64,000 bases of DNA from Corynebacterium poyangense. GTDB taxonomy: Bacteria; Actinomycetota; Actinomycetes; Mycobacteriales; Mycobacteriaceae. The stretch is taken from assembly GCF_014522205.1 (NCBI RefSeq), contig NZ_CP046884.1, positions 2,553,998 through 2,617,997 of the forward strand. The letters are read 5' to 3'. Shown here piece after piece: positions 35,730-44,870 of the stretch; the stretch's first letter is position 1, and each line of letters opens with the position of its first letter. The notes beneath the pieces are model-generated. The model was given only the letters and a program-made list of their open reading frames with translations, ran no database searches and was not told where the DNA came from. Both the position numbers and the translations under genes were made by a program.

Positions 35730-35789
35730 ATGAACGACCTATTCCAAATCATGGACAACACATGTTTGTGGTGGTGGCGCGCATCATAG
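35730..35789 (+). CDS. trpL: trp operon leader peptide
   Basis: The 19-codon frame reads MNDLFQIMDNTCLWWWRAS and stops at TAG. Three consecutive Trp codons (35769-35777) form the sensing stretch of a transcription attenuator: a ribosome stalls there when charged tRNA-Trp is short. An internal ATG at 35751 would give a 12-residue version. The overlapping RNA segments downstream can fold into alternative hairpins, see the attenuator entry. Confidence 0.85.
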   Translation: MNDLFQIMDNTCLWWWRAS

Positions 35790-35875
35790 CGGGCCATATT
35801 TTCGTCGTTCCCACTCAGCTACACAGGCGTCAGGGTCCGCAAGCTTCTCCAGAAGCACACCGCGGGCCCTTTTTT
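35775..35875 (+). promoter_or_regulatory. trp attenuator (mutually exclusive hairpins)
   Basis: Segment 1 TGGCGCGC (35775-35782) can pair with segment 2 GCGGGCCA (35789-35796) with one mismatch. Segment 2 can instead pair with segment 3 GGTCCGC (35834-35840), the antiterminator. Segment 3, as GGGTCCGC (35833-35840), pairs with segment 4 GCGGGCCC (35862-35869), followed by six T (35870-35875), the terminator. A nested hairpin GCTTCT/AGAAGC lies inside the terminator stem. Stalling at the Trp codons would mask segment 1 and favour read-through. Confidence 0.85.
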
Positions 35876-35936
35876 GGTACCGGAAGGGCCCCAACCTCAC
35901 CGCCCTCAGCACTATAGAAAGGCTCACCTACCGGTA

Positions 35937-37544
35937 ATGACTCACCTCCATCAAGAAAAACCTCCAGCACTAGAGGTCATTCGACGCAGCATCCCTTATC
36001 AAGAAGAGGCTTCCGCATTATTCGAACGGCTCGGCGGGGTCTCGGCAACTGATTCGGTGTTATTGGAAAGCGCGGATATTACCACCCACTCCGGTATTAC
36101 CTCGGTCATGGTGTTATCCGCATCTCTACGGCTAAGTTGCTTCGGCCAAAAAGTCTATGTTCAAGCTCTAAGTCCGTCGGGCGCGGCCTTATTGGCTCAG
36201 CTCACGTCTCAGCTCCAGGACTATCAATGTGCCACTACCTTGCCGGACACTAGTGCGTTCCATTTCCCGATATCACATGCCGCCGATGAGCGAGAACGTC
36301 TCAAAGCAATCAGCACTATGGCACCACTCCGACAGCTTCAATTCCATTCCGGTATTCAAGACAGCAGCGGCACCATGCCATTTTTAGCCGGCGGATGGGC
36401 TTTCGACTATCTAGCTACTTTCGAGTCACTTCCCGAAGTAGCGGAATCTAGCAATACCTATCCGGATTACCAATACATCATGGCTGAGGTTCTTCTGGAG
36501 ATTAATCACCAGGAGCACACTGCACAGTTAACGGCGGTGGCCACGGCTGATGATCTTGATCGCATACAGGAACAACTGGACGCTATTGAAGAGATTTGTA
36601 GCACTGCTCCGGCTCCTCGGGAATGTTTCACGGGAAACATGAATCCATCCCCACTCCATGTCCATGCAAGTATTGCGGATGAGCCTTTCCGCTCCATCGT
36701 GGAAGATTTACAGCAGGAAATTGAGCGGGGAGAGGTCTATCAAATCCTTCCGGCCCGCAATTTCCACACGGATTGTCCTGACGCCTTCGCCGCCTATAAA
36801 GAACTGCGTCGAACTAATCCAAGTCCCTACATGTTCTATATTCGCGGCAGTTCTTCCTTAGAACAGCATCACCCCTACGAACTTTTTGGCGCCTCTCCGG
36901 AATCTAATCTTAAGTTCACCGCCGCAAACCGTGAGGTTCAGCTTTATCCCGTAGCTGGGACCCGCCCCCGCGGCCTCAACCCCGATGGCACAGTTAACCA
37001 TGAACTAGATATTCGCGCCGAATTGTATATGCGCACTGATGCCAAAGAGCTCGCCGAACACATCATGCTAGTAGACCTAGCTCGGAATGATTTAGCGAGA
37101 GTAGCCCTCCCAGCTACTCGAAAGGTAGCTGATTTACTTCACGTAGATCGGTATTCCCGGGTCATGCATCTAGTCTCCCGGGTAGTAGCAACGTTGGACC
37201 CAGAGTTCGACGCCCTGGATGCTTATCGCGCATGTATGAATATGGGGACGTTAACCGGCGCGCCCAAGTTACGGGCCGCAGAATTGATCCGATCAGTAGA
37301 AGGGCAGCGTCGTGGTAGTTATGGCGGTGCTGTGGGCTACCTCCGCGGCAATGGAGATATGGACAACTGTATTGTGATCCGGTCAGCCTATGTCCAGGAC
37401 GGAAAAGCGAATGTTCAAGCTGGTTGTGGGGTAGTCCGTGACTCTCGTCCCCAAGCTGAGGCCGATGAAACTTTGCACAAAGCTTACGCCGTTCTTCACG
37501 CCATAGCGCTGGCAACCGGCCGTCCATTAGAGGTGATCCGATGA
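35937..37544 (+). CDS. trpE: Anthranilate synthase component I
   Basis: The 535-residue subunit converts chorismate to anthranilate using ammonia supplied by TrpG. The chorismate-binding half shows ELFGASPESNLKF, LYPVAGTRPRG, HIMLVDLARNDLARV, YSRVMHLVSRV, MGTLTGAPKLRA and GSYGGAVGYL in the expected order. ATG 35937 is preceded by AAAGG about 15 nt away; a longer in-frame start at 35874 overlaps the terminator and is rejected. It overlaps trpG by 4 bp. A parS-like variant with a changed core is embedded at 36624-36639. Confidence 0.95.
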   Translation: MTHLHQEKPPALEVIRRSIPYQEEASALFERLGGVSATDSVLLESADITTHSGITSVMVLSASLRLSCFGQKVYVQALSPSGAALLAQLTSQLQDYQCATTLPDTSAFHFPISHAADERERLKAISTMAPLRQLQFHSGIQDSSGTMPFLAGGWAFDYLATFESLPEVAESSNTYPDYQYIMAEVLLEINHQEHTAQLTAVATADDLDRIQEQLDAIEEICSTAPAPRECFTGNMNPSPLHVHASIADEPFRSIVEDLQQEIERGEVYQILPARNFHTDCPDAFAAYKELRRTNPSPYMFYIRGSSSLEQHHPYELFGASPESNLKFTAANREVQLYPVAGTRPRGLNPDGTVNHELDIRAELYMRTDAKELAEHIMLVDLARNDLARVALPATRKVADLLHVDRYSRVMHLVSRVVATLDPEFDALDAYRACMNMGTLTGAPKLRAAELIRSVEGQRRGSYGGAVGYLRGNGDMDNCIVIRSAYVQDGKANVQAGCGVVRDSRPQAEADETLHKAYAVLHAIALATGRPLEVIR

Positions 37545-38215
37545 GTAACGCTCGCATTATTCTGATTGATAACCGCGATTCCTTCGTCTACAACTTGGTA
37601 GACGCCTTTGCTACAACGGGTCGCGAATGCACAGTTTTCCGCAATAACGTCGACCCTTCGACGGTCCTGGAACACCATCCCGACGTGATCTGTTTATCTC
37701 CAGGTCCTGGCCATCCCACCGAAGCGGGAAATCTCATGGCTATTCTCGATGCCGCCCTTCGGGCGTCGGGCCCCCATAATCAGGGAATACCTGTTCTGGG
37801 TATCTGCCTTGGTTTCCAGGCACTTTTGGAGCATTATGGCGGTCACGTCGCACCGTGCGGGGCAGTACATGGAATCGCTGAGAATATGACCCTCACCTCC
37901 GCAGGAAGCTCTCACCGCATTTTTGAGGGTCTCACCCTGGATCGGGATCCCGAGCACCCAGAAAAGCCTGGGCAGCTTGTCCCGGTAGCTCGCTATCACT
38001 CTTTAGGATGCACCAACCCTCCAGCCGGTTTAGAAAATCTAGCGACTATTGATACACCTCATGGTGCAGTCAGTATGGCTGCAGAAACGGTTCAACGCCA
38101 AGGGCCAGGTCATGCTCTGGGGCTTCAATTTCATCCCGAGAGTGTCTTGAGCCCCTCGGGGCCCCTGATCCTACAAAGAAGTATTGATTATCTCCTCCGC
38201 ACGCATCAGAGCTAA
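37541..38215 (+). CDS. trpG: Anthranilate synthase component II (glutamine amidotransferase)
   Basis: The 224-residue class I amidotransferase releases ammonia from glutamine for TrpE. The oxyanion strand LSPGPGHPTEAG is near residue 50, the nucleophile Cys is in GICLGFQALLEHYGG near residue 89, and the His-Glu pair is in LQFHPESVLSPSG near residue 195. The ATG overlaps the trpE stop (ATGA). Confidence 0.95.
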   Translation: MSNARIILIDNRDSFVYNLVDAFATTGRECTVFRNNVDPSTVLEHHPDVICLSPGPGHPTEAGNLMAILDAALRASGPHNQGIPVLGICLGFQALLEHYGGHVAPCGAVHGIAENMTLTSAGSSHRIFEGLTLDRDPEHPEKPGQLVPVARYHSLGCTNPPAGLENLATIDTPHGAVSMAAETVQRQGPGHALGLQFHPESVLSPSGPLILQRSIDYLLRTHQS

Positions 38216-38226
38216 GGATTCTTCCG

Positions 38227-39255
38227 ATGACGAACTCTTCCACAGTTGATGGCTTAATTGCTTACTTAGATAATCCGCACCCGACGGTCGAGGAAGCTGT
38301 TGATGTCTTTACCCCGCTCACGGTGGGGGAATACGACGATATCCACATTGCAGCTTTGCTCTGCACGATCCGAACTCGTGGTGAAACCTTTGCTGATCTA
38401 GCCGGGGCTGCGCAAGCTTTCCTCGCTGCTGGTCGAACCTTCCCGATCACCGGGAAGGGACTCCTAGATACAGCGGGTACCGGGGGAGACCATGCGAATC
38501 TCATTAATATCACCACCGGCGCTTCCCTCGTTGCCGCAGCGGGTGGATGCAAATTGGTGAAGGTGGGTAACCGTTCCGTGTCCTCACAGTCTGGTTCTGC
38601 CGATGTTCTCGAAGCAATGAACATTCCCCTAGATTTGGACCCGGATCGTGCTGTTCGTCAATTCAAGGCCTCTAATTTCACTTTCTTGTTTGCTCCGGCC
38701 TATAACCCCGCGGTAGCTCATGTCCAACCCGTTCGTCGAGCTCTGAAAATCCCCACGATCTTCAATACTCTTGGACCGGTATTGTCTCCTGCCCGACCGG
38801 AATTTCAAATCATGGGAGTAGCTAATCCCCAGACCGGGAGAATGATTACTGAGGTTTTCCGAGAATTAGGTCGCAGCCGCGCTTTGGTCATCCACGGGGC
38901 CGGCACCGATGAGCTTGCTGTCTGGGGAGATTCCCAAGTCTGGGAATTATCTCCTGACGGAGAAATCAAGGAATACCTGGTAACTCCGGATGATTTAGGG
39001 GTAAAACGTCATCATCTTTCCGATCTCAAAGGCGGCGACGCTCAACAAAACGCAGCCCACCTCTATGCAGCCTTTGATGGCACCGGACCAGAAGCGCATC
39101 GCGATGCTTTGGCCGTGAGCGCCGGAGCTATGTTCTATCTCAACTCTATGGTGGATGATTTTGCTTCTGGCACCGCCATGGCCCAGAAGCTTATGGCCGA
39201 TGGCACAGTCCGCGACTGGCTTCGTACCCACGAGGAGGCAAATTATGCAGAATAA
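38227..39255 (+). CDS. trpD: Anthranilate phosphoribosyltransferase
   Basis: The 342-residue enzyme joins anthranilate to phosphoribosyl pyrophosphate. The PRPP-binding loop DTAGTGGDHANLINIT is near residue 80, GNRSVSSQSGSADVLE near residue 114, and the anthranilate region HVQPVRRALKIPTIFNTLGP near residue 160. It follows trpG by 11 bp and overlaps trpCF by 11 bp. Confidence 0.95.
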   Translation: MTNSSTVDGLIAYLDNPHPTVEEAVDVFTPLTVGEYDDIHIAALLCTIRTRGETFADLAGAAQAFLAAGRTFPITGKGLLDTAGTGGDHANLINITTGASLVAAAGGCKLVKVGNRSVSSQSGSADVLEAMNIPLDLDPDRAVRQFKASNFTFLFAPAYNPAVAHVQPVRRALKIPTIFNTLGPVLSPARPEFQIMGVANPQTGRMITEVFRELGRSRALVIHGAGTDELAVWGDSQVWELSPDGEIKEYLVTPDDLGVKRHHLSDLKGGDAQQNAAHLYAAFDGTGPEAHRDALAVSAGAMFYLNSMVDDFASGTAMAQKLMADGTVRDWLRTHEEANYAE

Positions 39256-40702
39256 TATTCCCACTGTCTTAGAGGGGATCGTTTCTGCCCGACGCCGCCA
39301 TCTACCGGACATCCGTCAACGGATTAGTCATGTAGACCCGGCAGTATTGCCTCGTTCTCAGCGTTCGCTTTTTCACGCCCTTGGTGGCGGGGATCCTCAA
39401 GGGCGTATCAATCAGAACCGCTACATCATGGAATGCAAGTCTGCATCCCCCTCCCTGGGTTTAATCCGGAAAAATTATTCCCCAGGAGAAATTGCCCGGG
39501 TATATTCCCGCTACGCTTCTGCTATTTCGGTCCTGTGCGAACCAGAGAAGTTCGGTGGGGATTATGACCACCTCGCTACTGTTGCAGCGTCCACTCATCT
39601 TCCCGTGCTCTGTAAGGATTTCATCATTGATCCCGTGCAGCTTCACGCAGCACGTTATTTTGGGGCAGATGCTGTTTTGCTTATGCTCTCCGTCCTCGAA
39701 GATCAAGAGTATCGGGAATTAGCAGCCGAAGCTGACCGCTTAGGGCTTGATGTTCTCACCGAAGTAATCGACGAAGATGAAGTTTCACGTGGAACATCCT
39801 TAGGCGCCAAGATCTTTGGCGTCAATCACCGTAATCTGCACGATCTCAGCATCGACCTTAGCCGTTCATCGCGTTTGGCACGCCATATTCCTCCGGATGC
39901 CGTGCTGGTTTCGGAATCTGGGATTCAAGACCACCACACTATCCGGAAACTCGGTGGTCATTCTCATGCCTTCCTCGTGGGTTCCCAGTTAACGAGCCAG
40001 CCCGATATTGACCGAGCTGCTCGCTCCTTGGTCTTTGGCACCCATAAGGTCTGCGGGTTGCAAACACCCAGTGCGGCCCAAGTTGCCCGAGCCTGCGGAG
40101 CCATCTATGGTGGTCTCATTTTTGAACCAAGCTCTCCCCGCAATGTTTCACGTGAAACAGCCGAAAAAATTATAAGCGCCGAGCCTGGTTTGGAATATGT
40201 GGCGGTGTCTCGTCGAGAGTCCAGGTGGTCAGAACTCACATTCGACGGTATCTCGGTCCTGCAACTTCACACCCCACTTCATCGCTCAGTGGCTGAAGAA
40301 CTGGAATTCCTCAACCGCGTCCGGGAAGACGTCGGACCGCACATCCGACTGTGGAGAGCAATATCAATGACTGAACCCCATAGTGCAGACATTGCCCGAG
40401 AACTGTCTCGCTGCCAAGACATAGAACTGCTAGTTTTGGATTCCCAGCACGGGGGAAGTGGCCAAACCTTTAATTGGTCTTCTATTCCTCAGGAGATCCT
40501 GGCGAAATCACTTCTAGCTGGAGGTATCAACGAAGATAACCTCACCGCAGCTTTAGCCGTAGGATCTGCGGGTATCGACATAAACTCCGGCGTAGAGTAC
40601 CCCGTCTCTTCCGGCACGTGGGCACATCATAAAGACGCAGCTGCCCTCCACCGCATATTTAGCATTATTCACAATGATTTCGAGGCTAAAGATGACAACT
40701 AA
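39245..40702 (+). CDS. trpCF: Bifunctional indole-3-glycerol phosphate synthase/phosphoribosylanthranilate isomerase
   Basis: The 485-residue protein fuses TrpC (about residues 1-255) and TrpF (about 260-485). TrpC shows [50 protein letters not shown] and LVSESGIQ; TrpF shows [26 protein letters not shown] and [10 protein letters not shown]. Together they perform the isomerisation and ring-closing steps before tryptophan synthase. A strong GAGGAGG lies 6 nt before ATG 39245, settling the start although the frame is open to 39155. Two parS-like sites lie in this gene, one perfect. Confidence 0.95.
   Translation: MQNNIPTVLEGIVSARRRHLPDIRQRISHVDPAVLPRSQRSLFHALGGGDPQGRINQNRYIMECKSASPSLGLIRKNYSPGEIARVYSRYASAISVLCEPEKFGGDYDHLATVAASTHLPVLCKDFIIDPVQLHAARYFGADAVLLMLSVLEDQEYRELAAEADRLGLDVLTEVIDEDEVSRGTSLGAKIFGVNHRNLHDLSIDLSRSSRLARHIPPDAVLVSESGIQDHHTIRKLGGHSHAFLVGSQLTSQPDIDRAARSLVFGTHKVCGLQTPSAAQVARACGAIYGGLIFEPSSPRNVSRETAEKIISAEPGLEYVAVSRRESRWSELTFDGISVLQLHTPLHRSVAEELEFLNRVREDVGPHIRLWRAISMTEPHSADIARELSRCQDIELLVLDSQHGGSGQTFNWSSIPQEILAKSLLAGGINEDNLTAALAVGSAGIDINSGVEYPVSSGTWAHHKDAAALHRIFSIIHNDFEAKDDN
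39781..39796. other. parS-like site (14/16)
   Basis: AGTTTCACGTGGAACA differs at the first base and at one base beside the core. It lies in the TrpC part of trpCF and is translated as EVSRGTS. Confidence 0.5.
40144..40159. other. parS site (perfect 16/16)
   Basis: TGTTTCACGTGAAACA, the perfect palindrome, lies in the TrpF part of trpCF at the domain junction and is translated as NVSRETA. Confidence 0.92.
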
Positions 40703-41978
40703 TTTCGATGAACAATCCGTTCTTCCCGCTGGTCCCGTACAGGAAGGAAAACTCACGCTACTTCCTGCTTACTTTGGAGAATTTGGAGGGCAATTTGTAC
40801 CGGAATCCTTGATTCCTGCCCTCGACCAGCTAGAGCAAGCGTTTGTAGACGCCACTCATGATCCAGAATTCCAGGCTGAATTTGCCCGCTATATGCGAGA
40901 TTATCTCGGGCGGCCTACACCCATTACAGAGTGTCAAAATCTTCCGGCGGCAGGTAAGGGGAAAGGTTATGCTCGGATTTTCCTCAAACGAGAAGACCTA
41001 GTTCACGGCGGTGCCCATAAAACTAATCAGGTCATTGGCCAAGCACTACTTGCCAAAAGAATGGGGAAAACCCGGATTATTGCGGAAACAGGTGCCGGCC
41101 AACATGGTACTGCCACGGCCTTAGCTTGCTCCTTGCTGGGGCTTGAATGCGTCATCTACATGGGTGCTGAAGATGTCGAGCGTCAGCAGCCAAATGTGTA
41201 CCGGATGGAACTCATGGGCGCGAAGGTCATTCCCGTAGACTCCGGGTCAGGAACTCTGAAGGATGCCGTCAATGAGGCTCTTCGAGATTGGACTGCTACC
41301 TTCCATGAGTCCCATTACCTCCTCGGTACGGCTGCTGGCCCTCATCCATTCCCCACCATTGTCCGGGAATTTCACCGCGTTATTTCGCGTGAAGCGCGGC
41401 GCCAAATGATAGAGAGAATCGGAGAATTGCCCGACGTCGTGGTGGCTTGCGTCGGCGGCGGCTCCAATGCCATCGGCATGTTTGCTGATTTCATTGAGGA
41501 TGACTCCGTGGAATTAGTAGGAACGGAACCCGGGGGCGAGGGGATGGATACTGGCCGCCACGGCGCTACCATCTCCAATGGTTCCATCGGCATTCTCCAC
41601 GGTGCTCGCAGCTATTTAATGCGGAATACCGATGGGCAAGTAGAGGAGTCTTATTCTATTTCAGCAGGCTTGGATTATCCGGGTGTTGGTCCACAACACG
41701 CATATCTCCATCAATCCGGCCGAGCAAAATATGTGGCCATCAGTGATGCGGAGGCCTTAGAAGCTTTCCAGCTTCTGTCCTTAAAGGAAGGAATAATTCC
41801 CGCCTTGGAGTCTAGCCACGCCTTAGCTTACGCGCTCAAACGGGCGCGATCTGCCGAAGAAGAATCGAAGAAGATCACGATTTTGGTTTCCTTATCTGGC
41901 CGCGGCGATAAAGATATCGCTCATGTGCGTCGGACCTTAGAGGACAACCCCGAACTCCGCATCAAGGAGGAACAATAA
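40692..41978 (+). CDS. trpB: Tryptophan synthase beta chain
   Basis: The 428-residue PLP enzyme condenses indole and serine. The PLP lysine is in GGAHKTNQV near residue 112, [15 protein letters not shown] follows, the phosphate-binding glycine loop is [12 protein letters not shown] near residue 259, and [12 protein letters not shown] near residue 329. The N-terminus [12 protein letters not shown] is typical. ATG 40692 lies inside the end of trpCF; the frame is open to 40674. Confidence 0.96.
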   Translation: MTTNFDEQSVLPAGPVQEGKLTLLPAYFGEFGGQFVPESLIPALDQLEQAFVDATHDPEFQAEFARYMRDYLGRPTPITECQNLPAAGKGKGYARIFLKREDLVHGGAHKTNQVIGQALLAKRMGKTRIIAETGAGQHGTATALACSLLGLECVIYMGAEDVERQQPNVYRMELMGAKVIPVDSGSGTLKDAVNEALRDWTATFHESHYLLGTAAGPHPFPTIVREFHRVISREARRQMIERIGELPDVVVACVGGGSNAIGMFADFIEDDSVELVGTEPGGEGMDTGRHGATISNGSIGILHGARSYLMRNTDGQVEESYSISAGLDYPGVGPQHAYLHQSGRAKYVAISDAEALEAFQLLSLKEGIIPALESSHALAYALKRARSAEEESKKITILVSLSGRGDKDIAHVRRTLEDNPELRIKEEQ

Positions 41979-42815
41979 ATGTCACGTTATGACCAGCTCT
42001 TTTCTCATCTACACCGCAAGAATGAGGGCGCATTTGTTCCCTTCCTCATGCTGGGCGACCCAAACCCGGAGATATCAATGGAGATTGTCCGTGCCGTGGT
42101 CGAGGCCGGTGCGGATGCTCTTGAGCTCGGTGTTCCTTTTTCGGATCCCGTCGCTGATGGTCCGACGATTCAAAAGTCACACCTTCGTGCCCTGGATAGT
42201 GGGGTAGTAGTTGATGATGCTCTAGCTCAGATTCGACAGATCCGGGAGGAATTCCCCGAGTTGCCCTTGGGGATGTTGATCTACGGCAATGTTGCTTTTA
42301 CCCGCGGCATCGATAGGTTCTATGCAGAATTTGCGGATGCGGGCGCTGACTCAATTCTGCTTCCGGATATTCCGGTGCGGGAGGGTGAGCCCTTTGCCCA
42401 AGCGGCCATCGACGCAGGGATTGATCCTATTTTCATCGCTCCGGCTCAAGCCAGTGAATCTACCTTGGCGGGTGTTGCGGCTCTTTCTCGCGGCTACATT
42501 TATGCTATTTCTCGCGATGGAGTAACAGGTACCGAACGTGAATCCTCGACAACTGGTCTAGATCAGGTTGTCGAAAATATCCGACGTTTTCATGGGGCGC
42601 CTATTCTCTTGGGATTTGGCATCTCTGAGCCACAACATGTCCGTGATGCCATCAACGCTGGGGCACAAGGTGCTATCACTGGATCAGCAATCACTCGAAT
42701 ACTTGAAAAGCATTGTTCTGGCCACCATCCAGAACCCACACAGGTTGAGGATCTTTCGGGCTTATTGGAAGAGTTGCGGGAATATGTTCAGCGAATGAAG
42801 GCTGCCACTAAATAA
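41979..42815 (+). CDS. trpA: Tryptophan synthase alpha chain
   Basis: The 278-residue TIM-barrel subunit cleaves indole-3-glycerol phosphate. The catalytic Glu is in ALELGVPFSDPVADGP near residue 50 (E of LELG) and the second acidic residue in ADSILLPDIPVREGEPF; the phosphate loop GFGISEPQH lies near residue 211. The ATG directly follows the trpB stop. The gene ends at a 26-bp perfect palindrome. Confidence 0.96.
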   Translation: MSRYDQLFSHLHRKNEGAFVPFLMLGDPNPEISMEIVRAVVEAGADALELGVPFSDPVADGPTIQKSHLRALDSGVVVDDALAQIRQIREEFPELPLGMLIYGNVAFTRGIDRFYAEFADAGADSILLPDIPVREGEPFAQAAIDAGIDPIFIAPAQASESTLAGVAALSRGYIYAISRDGVTGTERESSTTGLDQVVENIRRFHGAPILLGFGISEPQHVRDAINAGAQGAITGSAITRILEKHCSGHHPEPTQVEDLSGLLEELREYVQRMKAATK

Positions 42816-42834
42816 CGTCAATTGACGTTATTTA
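42809..42834. terminator. 26-bp perfect palindrome at the end of trpA
   Basis: The sequence from 42809 to 42834 is its own reverse complement, centred on CAATTG, and includes the trpA stop codon. As RNA it would form an 11-bp stem with an AATT loop with A-rich left and T-rich right sides. It is a likely but GC-poor terminator. Confidence 0.5.
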
Positions 42835-42874
42835 GGCTCTCCCCCAGTATGGAGCTAATGCATCAAAAATGGTA

Positions 42875-42917
42875 ATTTCTTATTTATATTAAGAAATAAA
42901 GGGGTGATCCCTTTATT
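42875..42917 (+). terminator. Two overlapping hairpins downstream of trpA
   Basis: ATTTCTTA (42875-42882) pairs with TAAGAAAT (42890-42897), and AATAAAGGG (42895-42903) pairs with CCCTTTATT (42909-42917) around GTGAT. The two stems share three bases. They lie in an AT-rich intergenic spacer and probably help end the trp transcript. Confidence 0.4.
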
Positions 42918-42982
42918 CGCTTTCCATTTATGGGCTAAGCTATTTCTTCCTTGGCGCCTGATCACTTGGCATAATAGACAGT

Positions 42983-43372
42983 ATGACTCAGCAATCCTCA
43001 CCCAATTCGCAGCCTTGTTCTCGCAGATTATTCTTAGTTGGGACAGGCACCACCCTCGCTGGGGTTCTCTTAGCAGCCTGCGGGTCAGATAAGTCTCAAG
43101 AGCTCAAATCTAGTGATGTACCGGTCGGAAGTGCCGTGATCATTGGTGACCTCATTGTTGCGCAACCTGAACCAGGTCAATATCGGGCCTATTCGGCGAC
43201 GTGCCCCCATCAAGGAGCAAAAATTTCCCAGGTGGAGGGAAACACCGTGCAGTGCCTAGCGCACAACTCCAAGTTCAGCATTAAAGATGGATCTGTCGTC
43301 TCTGGCCCAAGCAAGAAACCATTAAGCGAAGCTACCATCTCGGTCCAGGGGGATAATCTTTCCGTCAGCTAA
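42983..43372 (+). CDS. Rieske [2Fe-2S] lipoprotein with Tat-type signal
   Basis: The 129-residue protein starts with a twin-arginine signal SRRLFLVGTG, a hydrophobic stretch and a lipobox ending LLAAC, so it is probably exported folded and lipidated. The mature part is a small Rieske domain: CPHQGAKI near residue 74 and CLAHNSKF near residue 93 supply two cysteines and two histidines for the cluster. The electron partner is unknown. CATAAT (42970-42975) lies 7 nt before the ATG, suggesting a leaderless mRNA. Confidence 0.85.
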   Translation: MTQQSSPNSQPCSRRLFLVGTGTTLAGVLLAACGSDKSQELKSSDVPVGSAVIIGDLIVAQPEPGQYRAYSATCPHQGAKISQVEGNTVQCLAHNSKFSIKDGSVVSGPSKKPLSEATISVQGDNLSVS

Positions 43373-43422
43373 CCCCGGGGGTTAACTGCCCCGAGATCTC
43401 TACTAGTTTTAGACTCAACACC

Positions 43423-44376
43423 ATGGTGTCAAAGCTTAAGAGAATTGATCCTCTCATTCTGCTCATCATCGGGGCAGTTATTCTGGCCATCATTCTTCCC
43501 GCCAGGGGACTATTCGCCAATATTTTCGCCCACGCCACCAGTTTGGGCATTGCGCTCCTTTTCTTCCTATATGGAGCCCGCTTATCCACGCGCGAAGCCC
43601 TGAACGGTTTAAAGCACTGGCGGCTTCACCTGATAATTCTGAGTTTTACCTTCATTTTCTTCCCGATCCTCGGGCTGCTCCTAAGACCTTTAGAGGCTCT
43701 GGTCGGCACGGATCTTTATCTAGGAATTCTTTTCCTCACCTTGGTGCCCTCTACCGTCCAATCCTCAGTAGCATTTACCTCAATTGCGCGCGGCAATGTC
43801 GCCGGGGCCATCGTCTCAGCATCAGCCTCTAACTTAGCCGGGGTATTCCTTACGCCGCTTCTTGTCATGCTGCTCATGTCTGCTGGCACCGGCATCCATA
43901 TTGATGGTTCCGTCTTCCTCGACATTGCACTTCAACTTCTCCTCCCCTTCATCCTGGGGCAGCTGCTCCGACGCTGGGTAAAGAATTTCGCTGCCAATAA
44001 AGCCACAAAGATCGTGGACCGAGGCTCCATCGCCATGGTGGTCTACTCCGCTTTTTCTTCCGGTGTCGTCGCCGGGATCTGGTCTACCATCTCACTAATA
44101 CAGCTTCTTTTCCTGGTGGTACTGTCCATCATCATCGTGGCCTTGATGCTCTATCTCACGAAGATCATTCCAGAAAAATTGGGTTTCTCCAGAGAAGACG
44201 TGATAGCTATAGAATTCTGCGGGACGAAAAAGTCCTTAGCTACCGGGTTGCCAATGGTTTCAGTTATTTTCGGCGGAACCACCTTAGGATTATTGATCCT
44301 CCCACTGATGATCTTTCACCAAGTTCAGCTCATGATGTGTTCCTGGCTCGCCGCTAAATACGCCAAGGCCAGCTAA
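43423..44376 (+). CDS. Bile acid:sodium symporter-like (SBF/YfeH) membrane protein
   Basis: The 317-residue protein has about nine to ten membrane segments. LFFLYGARLSTREALNGLKHW near residue 46, VPSTVQSSVAFTSIARGNVAGAI near residue 108 and AIEFCGTKKSLATGLPM near residue 262 are typical of the SBF-like group. Eukaryotic relatives transport bile acids; the bacterial substrate is unknown. TAGACT (43410-43415) lies 7 nt before the ATG, so transcription is probably leaderless and independent of the Rieske gene. Confidence 0.82.
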   Translation: MVSKLKRIDPLILLIIGAVILAIILPARGLFANIFAHATSLGIALLFFLYGARLSTREALNGLKHWRLHLIILSFTFIFFPILGLLLRPLEALVGTDLYLGILFLTLVPSTVQSSVAFTSIARGNVAGAIVSASASNLAGVFLTPLLVMLLMSAGTGIHIDGSVFLDIALQLLLPFILGQLLRRWVKNFAANKATKIVDRGSIAMVVYSAFSSGVVAGIWSTISLIQLLFLVVLSIIIVALMLYLTKIIPEKLGFSREDVIAIEFCGTKKSLATGLPMVSVIFGGTTLGLLILPLMIFHQVQLMMCSWLAAKYAKAS

Positions 44377-44466
44377 GCGGGCTAGCTAGGTGGCCGCCAG
44401 GGGAGCGTCGACCTTTAGAATTTGATGGGATACCTATAGCAACCGTGAATGACAAGTTGTAAAGGA

Positions 44467-44482
44467 TGTTTCACGTGAAACA
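44467..44482. other. parS site (perfect 16/16)
   Basis: TGTTTCACGTGAAACA overlaps the start of the next gene; its central GTG (44475-44477) is the probable start codon, 9 nt after AAAGG. Confidence 0.92.
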
Positions 44483-44786
44483 GTTATTGTATGTTCGGCT
44501 TGATTTTGAGGTTCCTGAGAGCGGGAAAGTCAGTCATGTTGCAGAACTAGAACCCATAGACCACGAACACTGCACTATGGTTCGCATTATCGAGCTCGAT
44601 CATGAGGGGGTTATCCGGGGAGCGGCTCATCAACATGGTTCTCGTGGAATGATGAATCTGCCTCAACAAGTGGTTCCGCACCCTGACACCTATGACCAAT
44701 TTCCAGATATTAGTTCTCAGGCTGTCAGTCCCGAAGAATTTCAGGTGCTGTGGCTAGAAGCCTGCTCGACGCTGGGTGAGTTTTAA
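44475..44786 (+). CDS. Small protein of unknown function
   Basis: I do not recognise this 103-residue protein. It is acidic and His-rich, with no signal peptide or membrane segment; the first half looks like beta strands (LLYVRLDFEVPESGKVSHVAELE) and the second contains HQHGSRGMMNLPQQVVPHP. GTG 44475 has AAAGG (44461-44465) at 9 nt; ATG 44466, three codons upstream, would have the ribosome-binding site directly adjacent. The first codons are formed by a perfect parS site. It is convergent with the mycoredoxin gene. Confidence 0.6.
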   Translation: MKQLLYVRLDFEVPESGKVSHVAELEPIDHEHCTMVRIIELDHEGVIRGAAHQHGSRGMMNLPQQVVPHPDTYDQFPDISSQAVSPEEFQVLWLEACSTLGEF

Positions 44787-44826
44787 CCCGACGCCCCGAG
44801 CAGGTTCAGCAGCACGTCCCTCGAAC

Positions 44827-44853
44827 AAAAAGAAAACCCCGACGTATGCGGGG
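44827..44853 (-). terminator. Rho-independent terminator of the mycoredoxin gene
   Basis: On the minus strand CCCCG pairs with CGGGG around a 7-nt loop and is followed by TTTTCTTTTT. It lies 17 bp past the mycoredoxin stop. Confidence 0.75.
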
Positions 44854-44870
44854 CGAGGGAGATGATAGTA

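Noticed and set aside
36624-36639. TGTTTCACGGGAAACA in trpE as a full parS site
   Set aside because: Only one base differs, but it destroys the CACGTG core that ParB reads, so I kept it as a remnant and not as a feature.
43372-43385. AACCCCGGGGGTT after the Rieske gene as a terminator
   Set aside because: The palindrome has almost no loop and no T run follows.
44760-44810. CCTGCTCG/CGAGCAGG stem around the stop codon of the 44475 gene as a terminator
   Set aside because: The loop is long and the stem is followed by TTCAGC with no T run.
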